The translations under genes and the position numbers were made by a program. Shown piece after piece: positions 16,788 to 24,802 of a DNA stretch of 64,000 nucleotides. The stretch is from contig NZ_LUKF01000019.1 in the NCBI RefSeq assembly GCF_001592755.1, positions 62,001 through 126,000 of the forward strand, written 5' to 3'. The notes beneath the pieces are model-generated. The model worked only from the letters and a program-made list of their open reading frames with translations, did no database searches and was not told where the DNA came from. The stretch is from Bdellovibrio bacteriovorus (GTDB lineage Bacteria > Bdellovibrionota > Bdellovibrionia > Bdellovibrionales > Bdellovibrionaceae). Every line of letters begins with the position of its first letter. The first letter of the stretch is position 1.

Positions 16788-18425
16788 GTGAATACGGACG
16801 TTCACAATCAGCTAACCTCAGCACTCACCACGATCATCAGCGAGACCAACGGCATCTCGCTTTCTGACACTATTGATCTTTTAATAACCTCTGATTTGCA
16901 GAATCAACATCCAGAAGCTTTCAAACAAGTTGCTGAATTTAGAGAGTTGTTAAATCGATTTCAAATCAATCAAGTGACAATCAGTGCTTTGTTAAAACAT
17001 CCCGTGTCGGCGGCCTTGGCAGAGTTCTTTAAAAACTTTCCATTGAAATACAATGAAGAACACATCCACCTGACTGGTGCGATCACCGCGGAATACATTT
17101 TCCCCCGTTTGATGAAACTTTTGGAAGGCCCGAACAAAGACATCTACGAAAAAAAGATCAAAGAGGTCTACGGTGATAACGCCTTTCCGATTCGCTCTGT
17201 TCAAGATGTGGAAAAGCTGATCAGCCTTCAAGAGAACGAAGGCTTTTCTCGCTATCTAAAAATCTTGTATCTTCCAAAATTGATTTTTACTTCGCGCGAA
17301 GCCCACAAAGATGCCGCTTTCCATATGGCCGAAGAACTTTACAACAAACACAACGTCGGACGCATTCGTTTGAAGTTTTCTTTGTCTCGTGCAAGTTCTA
17401 GCTCTTCAGAACAAATCCCTGGCATTGACGACGTGACGTCTGAAGACGTGGTGCTTGGTTTGTACGACGGGTTTAAGAAATTCCAAGAAATTCGTCCCGA
17501 TTTTGATTTCATTCTGTCTCCGTCATTTAGAAAAGAAGCCAATCAGTTTGATGCCGATAAATACAAAACGCGCCAAGATCACTTTATGGATCAAGTGAAT
17601 GATTTAGTGGCGATGTTGGATAAATATCCTTTCTTGGTTCGCTATCTTAAAGATGTCGACACGGTTGGTGATGAAAGAGAACTTTACCGCAAAGAGCATT
17701 TCAATGAAATGCAAGCCGGCTTTAGAAAACTTCAGTACCGAGGTTTCAAAATCCGTTCGCATCATGGCGAGACTTGGCACACTCTAAAAAAAGGCATTCA
17801 AGCCGTTGATAACGCCATGAACATCTGGCACATCGACACCTTGGAGCATGGTATTAGTTTGGGTATTAATCCCAACAAGTACTTCCACCACATCTATCAA
17901 GACATCAAAGCGAAGAATAAAAAAGGACTGCCGATTTCGGATAAGGATCCTCTGTATCGCGAGCTTGTCGAATTGGATTGGGGATTTCACCGTTCCGTTC
18001 TAGAAAAACTTTTAAAAGGAACAGCGCTGACGGCCGAAGAGGACATTCTTTTCGTCAAAGCAAAGTTTCACACGGCTCGCGAAGTAGAACATTATCAGCA
18101 CGATGTTTTAAACCGTATGATTCAAAAAGGTGTGACTTTGGTATCGCTGCCTTCTTCAAATAATAAACTGACCGGAAAATTTGAAGATTATAAGGATCAT
18201 CCTTTTTCATGGTGGGAGAAAAAAGGCGTTCAATTGGGTGTCGGCACCGACAACTACGTGACGCTGAATACGAATTTCATCTCCGAAATGTTGATTCTTC
18301 TTTACACCGACGCCGTAAACTTAAAAATTACTAAATTACTTATGGTGACGACGGGCGAAACCCGCCGTCCTTACATCAGTCACCTTCTTTGGAAGATGAG
18401 AAAAAAACTAAGAAAGAACAGCTAG
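16788..18425 (+). CDS. adenosine deaminase-family metal-dependent hydrolase
   Basis: 545-residue amidohydrolase of the adenosine/AMP deaminase superfamily. The first metal motif is EEHIHLTGA (H92, H94), and later come SHHGETW, DTLEHGISLG, and GVGTDNY for the metal-binding Asp. It is about 200 residues longer than ordinary adenosine deaminase, with an extra N-terminal region (1-85) and insertions, and in place of the usual TDDP it has GTDN. A purine deaminase is likely but the substrate is open. The GTG start has AGGAGG six bases upstream inside a hairpin. The stop overlaps the proposed GTG of the AmpG-like gene by one base. Confidence 0.78.
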   Translation: MNTDVHNQLTSALTTIISETNGISLSDTIDLLITSDLQNQHPEAFKQVAEFRELLNRFQINQVTISALLKHPVSAALAEFFKNFPLKYNEEHIHLTGAITAEYIFPRLMKLLEGPNKDIYEKKIKEVYGDNAFPIRSVQDVEKLISLQENEGFSRYLKILYLPKLIFTSREAHKDAAFHMAEELYNKHNVGRIRLKFSLSRASSSSSEQIPGIDDVTSEDVVLGLYDGFKKFQEIRPDFDFILSPSFRKEANQFDADKYKTRQDHFMDQVNDLVAMLDKYPFLVRYLKDVDTVGDERELYRKEHFNEMQAGFRKLQYRGFKIRSHHGETWHTLKKGIQAVDNAMNIWHIDTLEHGISLGINPNKYFHHIYQDIKAKNKKGLPISDKDPLYRELVELDWGFHRSVLEKLLKGTALTAEEDILFVKAKFHTAREVEHYQHDVLNRMIQKGVTLVSLPSSNNKLTGKFEDYKDHPFSWWEKKGVQLGVGTDNYVTLNTNFISEMLILLYTDAVNLKITKLLMVTTGETRRPYISHLLWKMRKKLRKNS

Positions 18426-19753
18426 TGACCGCAACAAAGAAAAAATCGACGAAGCCTTCTTGGACTCAAACCCTTCGCGCCGTAACTCGCCCCAAAGTAG
18501 CTATCATGCTGGCTTTGGGTTTTTCTTCAGGCCTTCCTTTTATGCTTGTCGGAAACACTTTGGGTTTCTGGTTGCGCGAATCTGGAATCACCTTAGCAAC
18601 TATTGGTTTTCTGTCTTGGGTGGGTCTTGCTTACTCTTTAAAGTTTTTGTGGGCTCCTCTTATCGATAAAGCCAATGCCCCCATCATTGGAAAACTTTTG
18701 GGACGCCGTCGTGGATGGATGGTTCTGTCGCAAATCTTAATTGGCGGCGCGCTCTTTGGGATGTCCATCGTGAAGCCTGAAGGCGGATTGATGCTCTTTA
18801 CAGGGCTTGCGGCTTTAGCTGCATTTGCGTCGGCCACTCAAGATATTGTCGTGGATGCTTGGAGGATTGAAGTCTCTGACGCCAGCGAAGATATGGCATT
18901 GCTGTCATCAGCTTATCAGTTAGGCTATCGCGCTTCTTTGCTATTAACTGACGCTATTATTTTGATCGTCGCCGCTTCGGTGGGTTGGGCCGTTTCTTAT
19001 TCGATCATGGGTGCGTTGATGGCCGTGGGTCTTGTAGCAACACTGCTTGCGGTTGAACCGGGAAGAAATCTCACGCAACAACAAACTGGAACTATATGGA
19101 CGGCGCGTGGAATTTTCGACGCCGTTTGTGGCCCTTTCATTGCGTTTTTTAAACAGCATGGAAATAAGGCCCTTTTAATTCTTGCGGCAGTCAGTCTGTA
19201 TCGTCTTTCTGATTTCATGATGGGTCCTATGGCAAATCCTTTCTATGCTGATATCGGCATTACGAAAGAAACCGTGGGCGCCGTTCGTGGTTCCGTGGGC
19301 TTGATTGCTTCTGTTGTTGGCGTAGCTGCTGGCGGGCTTGCCGCTGTTCGATTCGGATTTGTATCCACATTGCTGGTCGGAGCTGTCATCGGCCCGGCTT
19401 CTAATTTAGGTTTCGCACTTTTAGCGTTAATGGGTTCTAGAAACGATGTCTTTACAGCAGCGATGGTAATAGACAATTTTGCTTCTGGTTTTGCGGGCAC
19501 AGCCTTGGTGGGATATATGTCAAGTCTCACAACATTTGGTTACACCGCGACTCAGTACGCTCTTTTGAGTTCTTTCTATGCGTTGCTGGGAAAAGTCTTA
19601 AAAGGCTTTTCGGGAGTTATGGTGCAGACTTTTTCAGAGGGAAAAACCCTTATGGAGGGCTATGCACTTTTCTTTGTCAGCACAGCTCTTGTGGGAATTC
19701 CCGCACTGCTGCTTTGCATTTTGTTGGTTCGAAGCAACAGGGTCGCTAAATAA
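18425..19753 (+). CDS. ampG: AmpG-like major facilitator permease
   Basis: Twelve-helix inner-membrane MFS protein resembling AmpG, which imports anhydro-muropeptides for cell-wall recycling. Family features are LGFSSGLPFMLVGNTLGFWLRE-like first helices (split here at SGLPFMLVG), FLWAPLIDK, and the ATQDIVVDAWRIE motif that follows helix 4. The start is ambiguous. GTG at 18425 overlaps the previous stop, while TTG at 18389 would add 12 mostly charged residues inside the upstream gene; neither has a strong ribosome-binding site. The 442 residues fit the family. A predator that digests prey wall would have clear use for it, but that is inference. A long hairpin follows the stop. Confidence 0.87.
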   Translation: MTATKKKSTKPSWTQTLRAVTRPKVAIMLALGFSSGLPFMLVGNTLGFWLRESGITLATIGFLSWVGLAYSLKFLWAPLIDKANAPIIGKLLGRRRGWMVLSQILIGGALFGMSIVKPEGGLMLFTGLAALAAFASATQDIVVDAWRIEVSDASEDMALLSSAYQLGYRASLLLTDAIILIVAASVGWAVSYSIMGALMAVGLVATLLAVEPGRNLTQQQTGTIWTARGIFDAVCGPFIAFFKQHGNKALLILAAVSLYRLSDFMMGPMANPFYADIGITKETVGAVRGSVGLIASVVGVAAGGLAAVRFGFVSTLLVGAVIGPASNLGFALLALMGSRNDVFTAAMVIDNFASGFAGTALVGYMSSLTTFGYTATQYALLSSFYALLGKVLKGFSGVMVQTFSEGKTLMEGYALFFVSTALVGIPALLLCILLVRSNRVAK

Positions 19754-19782
19754 CAACAAATCTTTCTTTCAGTATTCTGTCA

Positions 19783-19826
19783 TCGCCGCAAACTCAGGAA
19801 GATAATGATTCCTTCCGTTGCGGCGA
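19783..19826. repeat. two-step inverted repeat between ampG and ndh
   Basis: Outer arms TCGCCGCAA (19783-19791) and TTGCGGCGA (19818-19826) are perfect 9-bp complements. Inside them GGAAG (19797-19801) pairs with CTTCC (19812-19816). No T-run follows on either strand, so a simple intrinsic terminator is not indicated; it may be a processing or attenuation structure. Confidence 0.6.
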
Positions 19827-19838
19827 GTGTTAGAATGG

Positions 19839-19854
19839 CCTCGTGCAAACGAGG
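19839..19854 (+). promoter_or_regulatory. GNRA-capped hairpin covering the ndh ribosome-binding site
   Basis: CCTCGT (19839-19844), loop GCAA and ACGAGG (19849-19854) form a 6-bp stem with a stable GNRA tetraloop. The right arm supplies the only Shine-Dalgarno-like sequence (GAGG) for the ATG at 19860. Confidence 0.5.
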
Positions 19855-19859
19855 TTTCT

Positions 19860-21128
19860 ATGTCAGCCAAAAAAGTCGTCATTGTCGGTGGTGGATTTGC
19901 GGGCTTAAAAGCGGCTCGCGCGTTAGGCAACAAAGATGCAGTGTCTGTGACACTTATTGATCGTCGCAACTATCATCTTTTTCAACCTCTTCTTTATCAG
20001 GTCGCCACGGCCGGATTATCTCCTGCGGAAATTTCGGGCCCCATCCGTGGACTTCTGTCAAAGTATCAAAACGTTTCTGTTTTCTTAGACAATGTCAAAA
20101 GCGTGGACCTGCAAAATCGAAAGCTCGAAGTGAGTGATCGCACCGTCGACTATGACTATCTGATTTTAGCTTGCGGAGCCAAGCACAGTTACTTCGCTCA
20201 TCCCGAGTGGGAAGAAAATGCTCCGGGATTGAAAACACTAGAGCAAGCGACGGAAATTCGTCGTCGTCTTTTGATGGCCTTTGAACTTGCAGAAAAAGAA
20301 GAAGATCCCGAAAAACAAAAGCAACATCTGACTTTTGTGATTGTAGGTGGCGGCCCGACAGGTGTTGAGCTTGCCGGCGCTATTGCAGAAATCAGTCGTC
20401 ATACATTGACCGAAGATTTCAGGCACATTGATCCTTCACGTACACGCGTGCTATTGATCGAAGCTGGCAAAAGAATTCTTGCGGCCTTCGATGAATCACT
20501 TTCTCGTCAGGCCGCCCGAGACTTAGAAGATCTGGGCGTGCAAATCTGGACGAACACACGTGTAACAGATGTAAAGCCTACATCTGTTGTTTTGGGAGAT
20601 GAAATCGTAAAAGCTTCGACTATTCTTTGGGCTGCAGGCGTTCAACCTTCAAGCTTAAATAAGTCTTTAGGTGTTCCATTAGATCGCGGCGGTCGCGTGA
20701 TTATCGAAAAAGATTTAAGTCTGAAAGATCATCGCGAAGTTTTCGTACTGGGTGATCAGGCTTGCTATATGGGAGACGATGGAAAGGCTTTACCCGGTTT
20801 AGCGTCTGTAGCTATGCAACAGGGCGAACATGCCGCTCGTGAGATTTTACAAGAGATCAACGGAAAGCCACGGAGCGAATTTAAATATCGAGATAAAGGC
20901 CAAATGGCCACAATCGGTCGAAGAAAAGCCATTGCACAAATCAATCGTCTGAAGTTCAGCGGATTTTTTGCCTGGCTTCTTTGGTTATTCATTCACGTCT
21001 ACTATTTAATTGGATTTAAGAATAAAGTTTTCGTCATCTGGCAGTGGGCTTATGCGTACTTTACATTCAAGCGCGGTGCTCGATTGATTGTTGATAAAGA
21101 GTGGCGATCACAACCCAAGAGCCCGTGA
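19860..21128 (+). CDS. ndh: type II NADH dehydrogenase (NDH-2)
   Basis: Single-subunit, non-proton-pumping NADH:quinone oxidoreductase at the inner membrane. The FAD-binding motif VIVGGGFAGLKAAR is at about 7-20. The quinone-site segment (YQVATAGLSPAEI) follows at about 53-65 and the NADH-binding FVIVGGGPTGVELAG at about 159-173. A second FAD contact is VFVLGDQAC. The C-terminal membrane-anchoring part has hydrophobic and basic stretches (FFAWLLWLFIHVYYLIGF). The ATG at 19860 was chosen because it has GAGG upstream and the protein then starts directly at the Rossmann fold. At 422 residues it has the normal length. It sits alone between ampG and the type III PKS genes. Confidence 0.93.
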   Translation: MSAKKVVIVGGGFAGLKAARALGNKDAVSVTLIDRRNYHLFQPLLYQVATAGLSPAEISGPIRGLLSKYQNVSVFLDNVKSVDLQNRKLEVSDRTVDYDYLILACGAKHSYFAHPEWEENAPGLKTLEQATEIRRRLLMAFELAEKEEDPEKQKQHLTFVIVGGGPTGVELAGAIAEISRHTLTEDFRHIDPSRTRVLLIEAGKRILAAFDESLSRQAARDLEDLGVQIWTNTRVTDVKPTSVVLGDEIVKASTILWAAGVQPSSLNKSLGVPLDRGGRVIIEKDLSLKDHREVFVLGDQACYMGDDGKALPGLASVAMQQGEHAAREILQEINGKPRSEFKYRDKGQMATIGRRKAIAQINRLKFSGFFAWLLWLFIHVYYLIGFKNKVFVIWQWAYAYFTFKRGARLIVDKEWRSQPKSP

Positions 21129-21145
21129 TTCATAACACTGGATCT

Positions 21146-21179
21146 ACCGAAGCTTCAGGTGTTCCTGAAGCATTTCGGT
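21146..21179 (+). repeat. long hairpin directly in front of the type III PKS start
   Basis: ACCGAA plus GCTTCAGG (21146-21159), loop TGTT, then CCTGAAGC, two unpaired bases and TTCGGT (21164-21179) give 14 pairs with one 2-base bulge. The next base begins the ATG at 21180. No T-run follows. Confidence 0.75.
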
Positions 21180-22289
21180 ATGTACTTACAAAACTTTCAC
21201 TCCATACAACCACCCTATCCGAAAAACCAAGGCGACGGTCTTAAGTGGCTGGCTGCCATTTACAAAGCGGCACAAAAAGATCAAGCCTACTCAGAAGAAG
21301 AATACGCAAAACTTCTTTCACGAGTGGCTTGCTCTGAAACGCAGATTGCGACGCGAAGATTCTTTCTTCCGGATTCGCAGCACACTGAATGGGATAAGAA
21401 CCAGATTTATCCGGTGACGCAATCTCCGCGCGGAGTAAGCATGCATCACCGTCACGAGTTCTATCACAAAACAGTGGTCGATCTTTTTAATAAGCTTTAC
21501 GATGCTCGTGGATTTCCCGATGACATTATTCACGTCAGCTGCACCGGATATGTTTCACCCAGTGCCGCACAAATGGTGGCGGTGCGTGCACCGAAACCCG
21601 TGACGGTGACTCATTCCTATCATATGGGCTGTTATGGCGCTTTCCCCGCCTTGCGCATGGCTTCGGGTTTCTTGGCGAATCAAGAAGTGTTAGGAAAAAA
21701 GAAAGCCGTAGATCTGGTTCACACAGAACTTTGCAGCCTGCATTTAAATCCTCAAGATCCGACGCTAGAACAAATGGTGATTCAAAGTCTTTTTGCAGAT
21801 GGCGTGATCGCTTACTCCATGACATCGGAAAAGCCACAAAAGGGATTTAAGGTTCACTCTTTATACGAAGAACTTGTTCCTGAAACTTCAGGTGCCATGG
21901 AGTGGATGGTTTCAGACTGGGGAATGAAAATGACCTTGTCGAAAGACGTCCCAATGATGGTGGGACAAAAGATCTGTGACTTCACACATCGCTGGCTGAA
22001 TGCCCGTGGACTAGATCCGGCAGAAATTTCCAAGAAGGCTCTTTTTGCTGTTCACCCAGGTGGGCCGAAAATTATTGATCAAGTCGTAAAGCAGATGGAT
22101 CTTAAAGATCAGCAAGTGCAAGCCAGTCGGGCCCTTCTAAAAGAGCGTGGCAATATGTCGTCGGCGACTTTGCCCCACCTTTGGGAAAAGATTCTGAATG
22201 ACGACAGCATTCCATCCGGCACTCCGATAATCAGTTATGCCTTCGGCCCAGGACTAACAATCTGTGCAGGACTTATGGAGAAAGTATGA
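21180..22289 (+). CDS. type III polyketide synthase (chalcone/stilbene synthase family)
   Basis: Homodimeric ketosynthase that extends an acyl-CoA starter with malonyl-CoA and cyclises the product. The Cys-His-Asn triad is present, counted from the ATG at 21180: Cys151 in HMGCYGAFPALR, His292 in AVHPGGPKI and Asn325 in GNMSSAT. The C-terminal FGPGLTICAGL loop is also conserved. The 369-residue length fits. A GTG at 21159 in frame is possible but would lie within a strong hairpin. No good ribosome-binding site is visible at either start. The stop overlaps the next ATG by four bases. Bacterial relatives make alkylresorcinols, alkylpyrones or germicidin-like products; the starter cannot be read from sequence. 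Confidence 0.88.
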   Translation: MYLQNFHSIQPPYPKNQGDGLKWLAAIYKAAQKDQAYSEEEYAKLLSRVACSETQIATRRFFLPDSQHTEWDKNQIYPVTQSPRGVSMHHRHEFYHKTVVDLFNKLYDARGFPDDIIHVSCTGYVSPSAAQMVAVRAPKPVTVTHSYHMGCYGAFPALRMASGFLANQEVLGKKKAVDLVHTELCSLHLNPQDPTLEQMVIQSLFADGVIAYSMTSEKPQKGFKVHSLYEELVPETSGAMEWMVSDWGMKMTLSKDVPMMVGQKICDFTHRWLNARGLDPAEISKKALFAVHPGGPKIIDQVVKQMDLKDQQVQASRALLKERGNMSSATLPHLWEKILNDDSIPSGTPIISYAFGPGLTICAGLMEKV

Positions 22290-22783
22290 GCGCGTTTTTG
22301 ATCGTTTCGGCCGTGCAGGGAGCCGCTATTTTATTTGATGAATTTTTCTTTCACCATAAACGTGGACTTCCAAAATGGGAAGTTATCGGTCACCCCATTG
22401 ACACGATGACGGTCATTGCATGCCTACTTTTCCTGGCCTTTACGGAAAGAACGCCAACGACGGAAATTATTTATTACGTGATGGCGACGATTTCATGCAT
22501 CTGTGTCACCAAAGACGAATGGGTGCATAGAAAGTTCTGCTCAGCAGAAGAGATGTGGCTGCACGCCGTTTTATTCATGATGCATCCGTTGTCCTTATTC
22601 GTAGCGATGTACGAATGGGAAGACAGTCGAGCCGCTTTTGTTGCGGTGGCCGGAGGCGTCTTTGTGTTCTTGGTATATCAGGTGATCTATTGGGGATTTC
22701 TTGCCGAACGCCTTCGCAAAGCCCGTATTCAAAATTCTTTTCGCAAAGTGCAGCAAGAAAATGAAGGGCCTGCACCTTCTTAA
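22286..22783 (+). CDS. small histidine-rich integral membrane protein, PKS partner
   Basis: 165-residue protein with about four membrane segments (about 2-18, 40-55, 62-78, 85-105, 115-140 contain the hydrophobic stretches). Conserved-looking His/Asp/Glu clusters lie at the membrane borders: DEFFFHHKRG (about 18-27), GHPIDT (about 35-40), KDEWVHRKFC (about 76-85), EEMWLHAVLF and MHPLS (about 88-104). Such paired His/Glu clusters resemble metal-binding membrane oxidases or hydroxylases, but I do not recognise the family. Its ATG overlaps the PKS stop (ATGA), so it is translated with the PKS and very likely acts on its product. Confidence 0.7.
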   Translation: MSAFLIVSAVQGAAILFDEFFFHHKRGLPKWEVIGHPIDTMTVIACLLFLAFTERTPTTEIIYYVMATISCICVTKDEWVHRKFCSAEEMWLHAVLFMMHPLSLFVAMYEWEDSRAAFVAVAGGVFVFLVYQVIYWGFLAERLRKARIQNSFRKVQQENEGPAPS

Positions 22784-22811
22784 CTGTGGATTTTACCGAA
22801 ATCACATGGGA

Positions 22812-22846
22812 GGCTTTAAGTACCGGAGGGTTCTATGCTTAAAGCC
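22812..22846 (+). repeat. inverted repeat enclosing the ribosome-binding site and start of a GFA gene
   Basis: Perfect 9-bp arms GGCTTTAAG (22812-22820) and CTTAAAGCC (22838-22846). The 17-base loop carries CGGAGGG and the ATG at 22835, and the right arm is codons 2-4 of the gene. Confidence 0.6.
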
Positions 22847-23269
22847 TATCATGGAAGCTGTCATTGCAAGAGAGTTCAATTTGACGTGAACTTAGATGTC
22901 TCTCGCGGGATTCATAAATGCAATTGTACCTACTGTGTGAAAACGAAATATCAGAAAGTCTTCACGAAAGCCGACCAACTCACATTAAAAACCGGTGAAG
23001 ACTCTTTAACGAATTATCACGCCTCCCCGTCAGGCTGGCCTGAAGGTCACATTCATCACTACTTCTGTAAAAACTGTGGCGTGCAAGTCTATTCCAAAGG
23101 TTATTTAGAAATGCCTGAACATGATATTTTCAATGGTTGGTTTTATGCCGTGAACCTTGCGACTATTGATAATGTGACACCGGAAGAAATCATATCCGCG
23201 CCGGTGATTTACGAAGACGGCATTAACGACAATCAATTAAATCCGCCGAAAGAAACGCGACATCTTTAG
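22835..23269 (+). CDS. GFA / CENP-V family zinc protein
   Basis: 144-residue protein of the 'glutathione-dependent formaldehyde-activating' (GFA) superfamily, a small beta fold with two zinc sites. The cysteine set is visible: SCHCKRVQF (C8 and C10), CNCTYCVK (about 30-37) and FCKNCGVQ (about 72-79). The Gly/Tyr-rich tail with FYAVNLATID matches the longer members. The chemical role of most members is unproven; the name should not be read as formaldehyde metabolism. The ATG and its GGAGGG site are enclosed by a perfect inverted repeat. The 3' end overlaps the convergent ATPase gene by four bases. A second GFA gene lies at 32094-32510. Confidence 0.85.
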   Translation: MLKAYHGSCHCKRVQFDVNLDVSRGIHKCNCTYCVKTKYQKVFTKADQLTLKTGEDSLTNYHASPSGWPEGHIHHYFCKNCGVQVYSKGYLEMPEHDIFNGWFYAVNLATIDNVTPEEIISAPVIYEDGINDNQLNPPKETRHL

Positions 23270-23856
23270 GCTTTATTTAAAAGTGAACTTACAAGGCCCA
23301 CGACAAGGGATGTTTTTTCTTTTAGTGTCGCCTGGGCTTTAATTTCTTTAAACCCCGAATGAGGTCCCCAGGTTTCTCGCAACTGATCTTCGCTTTGTTT
23401 GCTTTGTTGATAATCATGAAAGCGCAGTTGATTCACTCCACCGAAGGCTTCCGGTGAAGGCAGTTCCATAAAAAGCACGTGATCAAATTTTGCAAACTCA
23501 TTTTCTCTGGACAGGCCAAATTGCTGCAGAAAATCTTCGGCTCCTAAAGGCCAAAAGCCCGCGCCATCTAAAGACCCTCGGTCAAAAATATATACTTTCG
23601 CCAGCGGATGCTGCCGTGGAATGATTTGCTCTAGACCTGCTTGCACTTGCAGAATCGCTTTTTGGAAAGCCCGGATCTGCTCAACATCACCGTGTTGCGG
23701 GGCCGGAAAACCTCCCGACAGAAGAACGACCGCACTTTCAGGGACTAACGCGACTTGATCTCCAAAGACGCGTTGAAGCTCACGCATCGTGCTGCTTTTT
23801 CCTGAAGAGGGAGCTCCCGTTAGCACAATTTTCAGCGGCTTTTGATTCATGGTCAT
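23266..23856 (-). CDS. AAA/P-loop NTPase of the NadR-like ATPase/kinase group
   Basis: 196-residue soluble P-loop protein. Walker A is TGAPSSGKS (about 13-21); then VPESAVVLLSGGFP (about 38-51), and VYIFDRGSLDGAGFWP (about 90-105), where the Asp of DRG matches the Walker B-like site of the AAA_28/NadR-kinase group. This group includes nucleoside and lipid-associated kinases and Ttd14-like proteins. The start at 23856 has AGGAG seven bases upstream. A second ATG at 23850 is possible. It is monocistronic and convergent with the GFA gene. The substrate is unknown. Confidence 0.7.
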   Translation of the reverse strand: MTMNQKPLKIVLTGAPSSGKSSTMRELQRVFGDQVALVPESAVVLLSGGFPAPQHGDVEQIRAFQKAILQVQAGLEQIIPRQHPLAKVYIFDRGSLDGAGFWPLGAEDFLQQFGLSRENEFAKFDHVLFMELPSPEAFGGVNQLRFHDYQQSKQSEDQLRETWGPHSGFKEIKAQATLKEKTSLVVGLVSSLLNKA

Positions 23857-24035
23857 AACTTCTCCTGATTCTATGCTGAGGCATTCATGAGCTGTCCGCA
23901 ACCATCTTTGTATTTATTCAATGAGATCTAACAAAAGGTGCCCGTCCATCGTCAGATCAACGCCTTCATTTATCTCTGAAAAATCTGAATCTTTGCGCAA
24001 ACGTCTTATAATAAATGCTGAATCGGGAGGTTGAA

Positions 24036-24263
24036 ATGCCTAATAAATTCAAAGTGGGAGATCATGTCTCTTGGAATTCAGAAGCCGGTCGCGTGCGCGG
24101 TAAAATCATCGCCGTCCACTCTAAGGATTTTACCTATAAAGGATACAAACATCATGCTTCTAAAGAAGATCCTCAGTACGAAATCAAAAGCGAAAAAACC
24201 GATCATATCGCGTCTCACAAGGGCTCTGCTTTGCGCAAGGTGAAAAGTTCGGGAAAGCATTAA
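24036..24263 (+). CDS. small TUDOR-like protein, hypervirulence-associated (DUF2945) family
   Basis: 75-residue basic protein with the DUF2945/HVA1 pattern: a first half KFKVGDHVSWNSEAGRVRGK, a central KHHASKEDPQYEIKS, and a closing HKGSALRKV. Such proteins fold as a small SH3/Tudor barrel; the function is not known, despite the name inherited from fungal work. ATG 24036 has GGGAGG seven bases upstream. It ends 17 bases before the DUF488 reading frame and the two probably share a transcript. Confidence 0.82.
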   Translation: MPNKFKVGDHVSWNSEAGRVRGKIIAVHSKDFTYKGYKHHASKEDPQYEIKSEKTDHIASHKGSALRKVKSSGKH

Positions 24264-24280
24264 GCCTGCCGTTTTTTACG

Positions 24281-24802
24281 GTGGGCCACTCTACAAGAAG
24301 CATCGAAGAGTTTGTCGAACTTTTAAAAGTCGCCGAAGTCCAGGTTGTCGTCGACGTGCGAACAGTGCCAAGATCGCGCACCAATCCACAATATAACAAA
24401 GATATTTTACCCAAGAATTTAAAGCCCTTTAATATCGACTATCGCCACATCGCGGAGCTAGGAGGTTTGCGTAGCAAACGTAAAACAATTCCCTTAACTG
24501 AAAATGGATTCTGGCAAAATCAAAGTTTTCATAACTATGCGGACTATGCCCTCTCCGACGAGTTCGTTCATGGATTAGCGAAATTAATTCAGCTCGGCAG
24601 AAAAAAACGTTGCGCCATTATGTGCTCTGAAGCCGTGTGGTGGCGCTGCCATCGACGGATCATTGCAGATTATCTTCTCGCCCATGGAGAAACCGTGTTT
24701 CACCTCATGGGACGTGATCGCGTGGAACCCGCCAAGCTCACCGAAGGAGCTAAAGTTAAATCATCAGAGAAAGTATTCTATCCTGCACCTCAGCCGCTCT
24801 AA
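24281..24802 (+). CDS. DUF488 family protein, start uncertain
   Basis: Member of the DUF488 family of small soluble proteins. Visible family marks are GHSTRSIEEFVELL, VVDVRTVPRSRTNPQYN, the middle YRHIAELGG, and the Cys-containing CSEAVWWRCHRRIIADYL near residue 120-140. Function is unsettled. Family members usually begin a few residues before GHSTRS with a hydrophobic strand. In frame here, the codons before the GTG at 24281 read LPFFT, but no ATG, GTG or TTG begins them. A CTG at 24266 just after the upstream stop is the only candidate that would include the strand. The last codons overlap an 8-bp inverted repeat. Confidence 0.8.
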   Translation: MGHSTRSIEEFVELLKVAEVQVVVDVRTVPRSRTNPQYNKDILPKNLKPFNIDYRHIAELGGLRSKRKTIPLTENGFWQNQSFHNYADYALSDEFVHGLAKLIQLGRKKRCAIMCSEAVWWRCHRRIIADYLLAHGETVFHLMGRDRVEPAKLTEGAKVKSSEKVFYPAPQPL

